This document shows positions 14,960 to 20,787 of a stretch of DNA of 20,787 nucleotides, piece after piece. Position 1 is the first letter of the stretch, and every line of letters begins with the position of its first letter. The translations under genes and the position numbers were made by a program. Location of the stretch: NCBI GenBank assembly GCA_009925875.1, contig RFQD01000001.1, positions 1-20,787 on the forward strand, written 5' to 3'. The stretch comes from Microbacteriaceae bacterium. GTDB lineage: Bacteria > Actinomycetota > Actinomycetes > Actinomycetales > Microbacteriaceae. A model generated the notes under the pieces. The model had not been told where the DNA came from and did not search any database. It saw only the letters and a list, made by a program, of their open reading frames with translations.

Positions 14960-14985
14960 CGACCGCAAGAAAGGCTGAGGCGCCC

Positions 14986-16323
14986 ATGGATAAGCAGCAG
15001 GATTTCGTTCTTCGAACCATCGAAGAGCGCAGCGTGAAATTCGTTCGCCTCTGGTTCACCGACGTCCTCGGGACGTTGAAGAACGTCGCCGTCGCTCCCG
15101 CCGAGGTCGAAGGAGCCTTTGCGGAAGGAGTCGGTTTCGACGGGTCGGCCATTGAAGGATTAACCCGGTCTTACGAGGCGGACATGCTTGCTCATCCGGA
15201 TCCGTCGACATTTCAGATTCTTCCGTGGCGAGGCGACGTTGATCCGACCGCTCGCATGTTTTGTGACATCACCACGCCCGATGGACTTCCGGCCGTTTCC
15301 GATCCACGACACGTACTAAAGCGCACACTCGCGAAGGCCTCAGAAAAGGGCTTCACTTTTTACACCCATCCCGAAATCGAGTTCTACTTGTTGAACAACA
15401 GCGATTGGGAAAACGGCGGCGCGCAACCCATTGATCAGGCTGGCTACTTTGACAATGTGCCCGGAGGCGTGGCACACGACTTCCGACGTCGCTCCGTTCG
15501 AATGCTCGAAGACATCGGCATCTCGGTGGAATTTAGTCATCACGAGGTCGGTCCGGGACAAAATGAAATTGATTTGCGGTACGCAGACGCCCTGACAACA
15601 GCAGACAACATCATGACTTTTCGAACCGTCATCAAAGAGGTCGCGATGGAGCAGGGCGTGTATGCGACCTTCATGCCGAAGCCTTTTTCCCAACATCCCG
15701 GATCGGGGATGCATACGCACATGTCTCTCTTTGAAGGAGACACAAATGCCTTTTTTGAAGCCAGTGCGAAATATCAACTGTCAAAAACGGGACGGTCGTT
15801 TATCGCCGGTTTGCTTCACTATGCGCCCGAAATTACTGCGGTCACCAACCAGTTTGTGAACTCGTACAAGCGCCTCTGGGGAGGAGGGGAACCCCCGAGC
15901 TTTGCGACGTGGGGCCACAACAACCGTTCGGCACTCGTTCGCGTTCCCGTCTATAAGCCCGGTAAGGGTCAGTCGAGTCGCGTGGAGTATCGCGCTATCG
16001 ATTCGGCCGCGAATCCGTATCTTGCTTTTGCACTTCTCCTCGCTGCGGGGTTGCGTGGAATCGAAGAGGAGCGCGAACTTCCGGCTGAGGCAGAAGACAA
16101 TGTCTGGGATCTCACCGACACAGAGCGTCGCGCCCTCGGCTACCGGGCGCTGCCCCCGAGTCTCGCAGATGCCATTGAACTGATGGAAGATTCTGAGCTC
16201 GTTGCTGAGACGCTGGGCGAGAAGGTTTTCGATTACTTCCTCTTGAACAAGCGACAAGAGTGGGCTGCGTATCGCCAACAAGTCACTCCCTTTGAGTTAC
16301 GCAATAACCTGCTTTCGCTCTAA
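14986..16323 (+). CDS. glnA2: Glutamine synthetase GlnA2-type (non-adenylylatable)
   Basis: This GSI-family enzyme (445 residues) has the standard blocks: FDGSAIEG, HPEIEFYL, the metal-binding EVGPGQNEID, the ATP-site block GSGMHTHMSL, and NSYKRLWGG. The length equals actinobacterial GlnA2. The tyrosine that GlnE modifies in GlnA1 is replaced by Trp374 (NVWDLTDTER), and the following LPPEE-type loop is absent, so adenylylation is not expected. The N-terminus (DFVLRTIEERSVKFVRLWFTD) fits the family. The ATG at 14986 is preceded by a GAGG-containing site. It precedes glnE by 18 bp in the same direction. The exact substrate is unproven; some actinobacterial GlnA-like enzymes act on polyamines or ethanolamine, but GlnA2 beside glnE is usually a genuine low-activity glutamine synthetase. 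Confidence 0.94.
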   Translation: MDKQQDFVLRTIEERSVKFVRLWFTDVLGTLKNVAVAPAEVEGAFAEGVGFDGSAIEGLTRSYEADMLAHPDPSTFQILPWRGDVDPTARMFCDITTPDGLPAVSDPRHVLKRTLAKASEKGFTFYTHPEIEFYLLNNSDWENGGAQPIDQAGYFDNVPGGVAHDFRRRSVRMLEDIGISVEFSHHEVGPGQNEIDLRYADALTTADNIMTFRTVIKEVAMEQGVYATFMPKPFSQHPGSGMHTHMSLFEGDTNAFFEASAKYQLSKTGRSFIAGLLHYAPEITAVTNQFVNSYKRLWGGGEPPSFATWGHNNRSALVRVPVYKPGKGQSSRVEYRAIDSAANPYLAFALLLAAGLRGIEEERELPAEAEDNVWDLTDTERRALGYRALPPSLADAIELMEDSELVAETLGEKVFDYFLLNKRQEWAAYRQQVTPFELRNNLLSL

Positions 16324-16341
16324 ACGGACGGAACGGGACTC

Positions 16342-19317
16342 GTGACCGCTCCCTCTCTCACCGACTTCGCTCGGGCGGGATTTGCGAATCTGTCTGAGTC
16401 CCGGCTCGTTGCGGATGAACTCGCGAACGTACACGGGATTGATACCAGCACACTTCTCGCGTGCATCGCCGATTCCCCTGACCCCGATCGGGCGATTGTT
16501 GAGCTTGAACGACTCTGCCGTATCGGTGCCGTGACGGATGAACTGAGACCGTTGGTCGCGCAGACCGATTCGTTTAGCCGACTGTTGAGGGTGCTCGGCG
16601 GATCCTCCGGGCTGTCGAGTTTTCTGCAGCGGCATCCCTCGTCGCTGAGAATTCTTTCTCCCGAGGGCGCATTGTCCTCGCCGGATGCCCTGCGCGCCTC
16701 TCTCTTGGCGGCCGTGTCGGCCCGATCTGGTGTGGCCAAGCTTGTAGGCGAGGCGGGACGGAACGCGCTACGCGTGCGCTATCGCGAGGAGTTACTGCGC
16801 ATCGCCTCGTTCGATCTCTCCGCTCCGGACGCACTCGCGGTTGTCGGTGAGGTTTCGCACGCCTTAGCGAGTTTGGCGGATGCGACACTCGAGGCCGCCG
16901 TGGCACTGGCCCGCGCCGATGTCGTTGATGCTGCGACTCCGGCTGCGGATATCGCATGCGTTCGATTTGCCGTGATTGGCATGGGGAAGTGTGGCGCGCA
17001 GGAGCTCAACTACATCAGTGATGTCGACGTCATTTTCGTTGCGGAAAGCATTTCCGAAGAAAAACTCTCGATCGATCGAGCCATCGCCATTGCGACGAAA
17101 ATAGCGCAGCACGTGATGAGAATCGTGCACGAGGCCGGCGTGGAACCTGGACTCTGGGAAGTAGATGCCAACCTTCGACCGGAGGGTAAGGCGGGCGCTT
17201 TGGTGCGCACACTCGATAGTCACGTTTCGTATTACGAGCGCTGGGCGAAAAATTGGGAATTTCAAGCGTTGTTGAAGGCACGCCCCGTCGCCGGAGACGT
17301 GGAACTCGGTCGACGCTACGTGGATGCCCTCGCGCCGCACGTGTGGACAAGCGCCAGCCGACCCGAGTTTGTCGAACAGGTGCAACGGATGCGCGAACGT
17401 GTCACGGCACACATTCCTGCTGACGAGGTCGACTATCAGATCAAGCTCGGACCAGGGGGATTGCGCGATGTCGAGTTCACCGTTCAATTGCTTCAGCTTG
17501 TACACGGTCAAACCGACGACACCGTGCGCACGCGCGGAACACTCGAGTCGCTGGCAGCACTGGCTGGCAAGGGTTACGTGGGTCGACCAGAAGCCGCTTC
17601 CTTCGCCGAGAACTACCGTTTTCTCAGAACGCTTGAGCACCGCATCCAACTCAGAGACCTCACCCGCACCCATCTCATGCCGCGCGATGAGTCGGCTGTG
17701 CGAGCGATTGCCCGAGGTTCGCGGCGTGCCGTGTCGGCACCTGACTTGCTTGCGGACTGGCACCGGGTCAAACTCGAGGTTCGAGACTTGCACGAACGAC
17801 TCTTCTATCGACCGTTGCTGTCCGCGGTCGCAACGCTTCCGGATGAGGCGCTCGCCATCACGAGCGAACAGGCGGAATCTCGATTGGCGGCCATCGGGTT
17901 TCGAGATCCGCGCACGGCGTTGACTCATATTGCTGCGTTGACGTCGGGTTTGCGTCGCCGTTCTGACATTCAGCGGGCACTGCTTCCGGTGTTACTGAAA
18001 TGGCTGGCTGAGGGACCGAGCCCGGACTCGGGGTTGCTCACATTTCGCCGCATCAGTGAACAGCTCGGTGAATCTCCGTGGTACCTGCGCATGCTCCGCG
18101 ACTCGTCGGGAGCCGCAGCCAGGTTGATGACCATATTGAGTGGCTCTCGATACATTGCAAATCTCATCGAACACATTCCGGAAGCCGTTGCGTGGTTGGA
18201 CGATGACGCGGACTTGGTTCCCCGAACACTCGATTCGCTGCGAAACGAGATGCAAGCCGTCGTGGAACGTCACGTCGGTGCCGATGAGGTGCGGGACTCC
18301 CACAAGGCGGTGCAGTCCATTCGTCAGCGGGAAATTCTTCGCGTGGCCATGGGATCCATCCTTCGCATCAACACCGATGAGGTGACCAGCCAAGGACTCA
18401 GTTCCGTCATGGAAGCAACGTTAGAAGCCGCGCTGACTCTCGCGCTCCGGGATGAGCCCGTCAATCCGGAAATGGCGATTGTCGCAATGGGCCGATTTGG
18501 GGGAGAGGAAACCGGCTTTGGCAGTGATGCCGATGTTATGTTCGTCTACCGGGACACTCCCGAGCTCTCCGGCAATGACGCGACGCGTAGAGCGGAGCGC
18601 GTTGTCTCGCGTATTAAGGAGATTCTCGAGGACCATCGACTCCCATTCGATTTGGACACCGATCTTCGACCAGAAGGAAAGAATGGAGTCGTTGTTCGAT
18701 CCCTGGAATCGTATGCGGCGTACTATCGTCGATGGTCGTTGTCGTGGGAGGCGCAGGCCTTGCTTCGAGCGAGACCCGCGGTCGGTAGTCCGGATTTATT
18801 GCGCGACTTCGCTGAGGTTATCGATGCGGTTCGATACCCGGATGCCATCAGTGACGACGACCTTCGGGAAATCCGGCGTATTAAGGCACGAGTCGAAAAG
18901 GAACGGTTACCCCAGGGGGCAAACCCGACTCGGCATCTGAAACTCGGCCGAGGCTCTTTGTCCGATGTGGAATGGCTCGTTCAATCGTTACAGCTTCGGC
19001 ATGCACATGCATTTCCCGCTCTGCGGACAACGTCAACTCGCGCAGCTTTGCGAGCCGCAGTGGAGGCGGAAATGTTGAGCCACGCCGACTATGAGACGCT
19101 GAAGACGGCATGGGAGCTCTCCTCGCGCATCCGGAGCGCTCTCACGATCTGGGGAAGTCCCTCCTCCGACATACTCCCGGAAGATCGGTTCGATTTGGAT
19201 GGAGTGGCACGTTTGGTGGGTTATCCCGCGCGAAGTGCAGCCACGTTCGAGGAAGACTTCCTCAGCGCTACTCGGCGCGCGCGCGCCTGCTTCGAACGAC
19301 TGTTTTACGACGACTGA
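16342..19317 (+). CDS. glnE: Bifunctional glutamine synthetase adenylyltransferase/adenylyl-removase
   Basis: GlnE switches glutamine synthetase GlnA1 off by adding AMP to a tyrosine when nitrogen is plentiful, and on again by removing it. The 991-residue product has two nucleotidyltransferase domains. The N-terminal adenylyl-removase motif is GAQELNYISDVDVIF (Asp227, Asp229), and the C-terminal adenylyltransferase motif is GRFGGEETGFGSDADVMF (Asp729, Asp731). Both acidic pairs are intact. The length fits actinobacterial GlnE. The GTG at 16342 lies 18 bp after the glnA2 stop with GGGA nearby. It converges on its presumed target glnA1, with a hairpin between the two. Confidence 0.96.
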   Translation: MTAPSLTDFARAGFANLSESRLVADELANVHGIDTSTLLACIADSPDPDRAIVELERLCRIGAVTDELRPLVAQTDSFSRLLRVLGGSSGLSSFLQRHPSSLRILSPEGALSSPDALRASLLAAVSARSGVAKLVGEAGRNALRVRYREELLRIASFDLSAPDALAVVGEVSHALASLADATLEAAVALARADVVDAATPAADIACVRFAVIGMGKCGAQELNYISDVDVIFVAESISEEKLSIDRAIAIATKIAQHVMRIVHEAGVEPGLWEVDANLRPEGKAGALVRTLDSHVSYYERWAKNWEFQALLKARPVAGDVELGRRYVDALAPHVWTSASRPEFVEQVQRMRERVTAHIPADEVDYQIKLGPGGLRDVEFTVQLLQLVHGQTDDTVRTRGTLESLAALAGKGYVGRPEAASFAENYRFLRTLEHRIQLRDLTRTHLMPRDESAVRAIARGSRRAVSAPDLLADWHRVKLEVRDLHERLFYRPLLSAVATLPDEALAITSEQAESRLAAIGFRDPRTALTHIAALTSGLRRRSDIQRALLPVLLKWLAEGPSPDSGLLTFRRISEQLGESPWYLRMLRDSSGAAARLMTILSGSRYIANLIEHIPEAVAWLDDDADLVPRTLDSLRNEMQAVVERHVGADEVRDSHKAVQSIRQREILRVAMGSILRINTDEVTSQGLSSVMEATLEAALTLALRDEPVNPEMAIVAMGRFGGEETGFGSDADVMFVYRDTPELSGNDATRRAERVVSRIKEILEDHRLPFDLDTDLRPEGKNGVVVRSLESYAAYYRRWSLSWEAQALLRARPAVGSPDLLRDFAEVIDAVRYPDAISDDDLREIRRIKARVEKERLPQGANPTRHLKLGRGSLSDVEWLVQSLQLRHAHAFPALRTTSTRAALRAAVEAEMLSHADYETLKTAWELSSRIRSALTIWGSPSSDILPEDRFDLDGVARLVGYPARSAATFEEDFLSATRRARACFERLFYDD

Positions 19318-19340
19318 CAATCGAGAGGTCAGAAACGAAC

Positions 19341-19374
19341 AATGGCCGCTCCCTGTTTAGTGGGAACGGCCATT
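19341..19374 (-). terminator. Intergenic terminator hairpin between convergent glnE and glnA1
   Basis: AATGGCCG (19341-19348) pairs with CGGCCATT (19367-19374); after one mismatch, four more pairs (TCCC with GGGA) close an 8-nt loop. On the minus strand it is followed by ttGTTCGTTTCTG, moderately T-rich, so it most likely ends the glnA1 transcript. On the plus strand there is no T-tract, but the stem may also slow glnE transcripts. Confidence 0.75.
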
Positions 19375-19389
19375 GAATGCTCGATGAAA

Positions 19390-20787
19390 TTAGACGCCGT
19401 AGTAGAGCTCGTACTCGAACGGGTGGGGACGCGCAGCGAGAGGCTTAATCTCATTGTCACGTTTGTAAGAGATCCACGTTTCGATGAGGTCTTTGGTGAA
19501 GACACCACCGGCGAGAAGGAACTCGTGGTCGTTCTCGAGAGCAACGAGGGCCTCTTCGAGCGACGCGGGAACCTGAGGAATGTTCTTCGCTTCCTCCGGC
19601 GGAAGCTCGTACAGGTCCTTGTCGACCGGCTCGTGGGGCTCGATGCGGTTCTTGACACCGTCGAGACCCGCCATCATTTGAGCGGCAAATGCCAGGTACG
19701 GATTGCCCGAAGCGTCCGGAGCACGGAACTCGATGCGCTTTGCCTTCGGGTTCGTGCCCGTGATCGGGATGCGGATAGCCGCCGAACGGTTGCCCGCCGA
19801 GTAAACCAAGTTGACGGGCGCCTCGAAGCCGGGAACCAGACGGTGGAACGAGTTCACCGAGGGGTTCGTGAATGCGATCACCGCGGATGCGTGCTTCAGG
19901 AGTCCACCGATGTACCAGCGCGCCACGTCGGAGAGACCGCCGTAGCCGTTCTCGTCGTAAAACAGTGGCTTGCCGTCGTTCCACAGGGACTGGTGGGTGT
20001 GCATGCCCGATCCGTTGTCGCCGAAGAGAGGCTTGGGCATGAAGGTCGCCGTCTTGCCCCACTCGTTGGCCGTGTTCTTGACGATGTACTTGAACTTCAG
20101 GATGTCGTCTGCCGCGTTGACCATCGTGTTGAAGCGGTAGTTGATTTCACACTGGCCTGCGGTGCCCACCTCGTGGTGACTTCGCTCAACATGGAGACCG
20201 GCTTCGGCAAGCTTCAAGCAAATATCGTCACGCAAGTCAGCCAGCTTGTCGACCGGGCTCACCGGGAAATAGCCACCCTTGTACGGGGTTTTGTTGGCGA
20301 GATTACCGCCTTCTTCTTCACGACCCGTGTTCCAAGCGCCCTCCTCCGAGTCAACGCTGTAAAAGGAACTGTGTTGATTGACCCCGTAGCGGACGTCATC
20401 AAAAACAAAGAATTCGGCCTCTGGAGCGAAGAAAGCGGTGTCAGCGATTCCGGTCGATGCCAGGTACTTTTCCGCCTTCTTCGCAACCTGGCGCGGGTCA
20501 CGCCCGTAAATTTCGCCATTGCGCGGGTTATAGATGTCGAAGATCATCACGAGAGTCTTCTCGCTGCGGTAGGGATCGAGGTAGGCCGTCGTGGGGTCTG
20601 GGATGAGCTGCATGTCGGATTCGTGAATCGATGCAAATCCTCGGATTGACGATCCGTCGAAAAGTTGACCGACCGAGAAGAACTCCTCGTCTACGGTCTC
20701 GGCAGGAATGTTGAAGTGCTGCTGCACGCCCGGAAGGTCCGTGAAGCGAATGTCAAGGAACTTGACGTCGTGGTCCTTGATGAATTT
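19390..20787 (-). CDS. glnA: Glutamine synthetase type I, 5' end cut by window edge
   Basis: This is the main ammonia-assimilating enzyme, making glutamine from glutamate, ammonia and ATP as a dodecamer. The frame is open to the window edge, and the first visible residues are [20 protein letters not shown]. Only about 8-10 N-terminal residues seem missing. Conserved blocks include [11 protein letters not shown], the metal site [23 protein letters not shown] and NSFHRLVPG. The adenylylation site is intact: Tyr encoded at 19609-19611 in [10 protein letters not shown]. The C-terminus ends [11 protein letters not shown]. The strand opposite the gene is open over much of its length, a sign of strongly biased codon use in a highly expressed gene. 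It is presumed to be regulated by the neighbouring glnE product. Confidence 0.97.
   Translation of the reverse strand, partial: KFIKDHDVKFLDIRFTDLPGVQQHFNIPAETVDEEFFSVGQLFDGSSIRGFASIHESDMQLIPDPTTAYLDPYRSEKTLVMIFDIYNPRNGEIYGRDPRQVAKKAEKYLASTGIADTAFFAPEAEFFVFDDVRYGVNQHSSFYSVDSEEGAWNTGREEEGGNLANKTPYKGGYFPVSPVDKLADLRDDICLKLAEAGLHVERSHHEVGTAGQCEINYRFNTMVNAADDILKFKYIVKNTANEWGKTATFMPKPLFGDNGSGMHTHQSLWNDGKPLFYDENGYGGLSDVARWYIGGLLKHASAVIAFTNPSVNSFHRLVPGFEAPVNLVYSAGNRSAAIRIPITGTNPKAKRIEFRAPDASGNPYLAFAAQMMAGLDGVKNRIEPHEPVDKDLYELPPEEAKNIPQVPASLEEALVALENDHEFLLAGGVFTKDLIETWISYKRDNEIKPLAARPHPFEYELYYGV

Noticed and set aside
14617..14985. N-terminal extension of glnA2 to 568 codons
   Set aside because: It lies inside nadE on the other strand and has no glutamine synthetase similarity; the ATG at 14986 with an SD and a family-typical N-terminus is better.
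14943..15152. N-terminal extension of nadE to 647 codons
   Set aside because: It overlaps the start of glnA2 and is low-complexity; the nitrilase domain begins immediately at MPNLRVALAQ.
16864..17928. A 354-codon open frame opposite glnE
   Set aside because: It lies wholly inside the clearly conserved glnE gene, shows no motif and has no ribosome site.
19342..20649. A 435-codon open frame on the strand opposite glnA1
   Set aside because: It mirrors a strongly codon-biased glutamine synthetase gene, which tends to leave the antisense frame open. The translation resembles no family, is Val/Arg/Glu-rich and starts inside the terminator hairpin.
1..20787. Mobile element, CRISPR, toxin-antitoxin or defence system
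   Set aside because: All genes are core metabolic or RNA-processing genes with tight spacing. No transposase, integrase, direct-repeat array or att-like duplication of the tRNA-Val 3' end was found.

Overview
The window is a stretch of core chromosome from an actinobacterium. A small-genome member of the Microbacteriaceae is the best guess. The evidence is a DUF3145 protein next to a fatty-acid synthase operon, a polyphosphate glucokinase, a MapB-type methionine aminopeptidase, an AhpE-type peroxiredoxin, homodimeric AceE, and the glnA1/glnE/glnA2 trio. Coding density is very high, DNA is moderately GC-rich, and many gaps are under 50 bp. I see no insertion sequence, prophage, CRISPR array, toxin-antitoxin pair or defence island.

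Left part (1-6779): a minus-strand operon runs aceE > fabD > fabH > acpP > fabF. It couples acetyl-CoA supply (pyruvate dehydrogenase E1) to type II fatty acid synthesis. It converges on a DUF3145 gene cut by the left window edge. The acpP gene sits between a candidate internal promoter and a strong hairpin, which suggests separate control of acyl carrier protein level. No regulator gene lies between aceE and fabD.

Middle part (6919-10410): a plus-strand run carries an AhpE-like peroxiredoxin, tRNA-Val(TAC), a charged uncharacterised protein, a Nif3-family protein, a coiled-coil protein of the zinc-ribbon family that has lost most of its ribbon cysteines, a stand-alone RNase H domain and the RNase P RNA (rnpB).

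Right part (10475-20787): the minus-strand pair map-ppgK is followed by a tiny divergent plus-strand gene, then minus-strand panB and nadE. Next come plus-strand glnA2 and glnE, which converge on glnA1 (cut by the right edge). GlnE would adenylylate GlnA1, which keeps the target tyrosine; GlnA2 has Trp there.

As remembered, gene content and rough order parallel the Rv2220-Rv2247 segment of Mycobacterium tuberculosis in compressed form. The most notable signal is not a gene. Four start codons (map, the small divergent gene, panB and nadE) each have a TANNNT -10 hexamer exactly 7 nt upstream and no Shine-Dalgarno sequence, the geometry of leaderless transcription. Two of them form a head-to-head pair only 12 bp apart in which each -10 begins on the first base of the opposite start codon. 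I found no convincing unknown multi-gene system.
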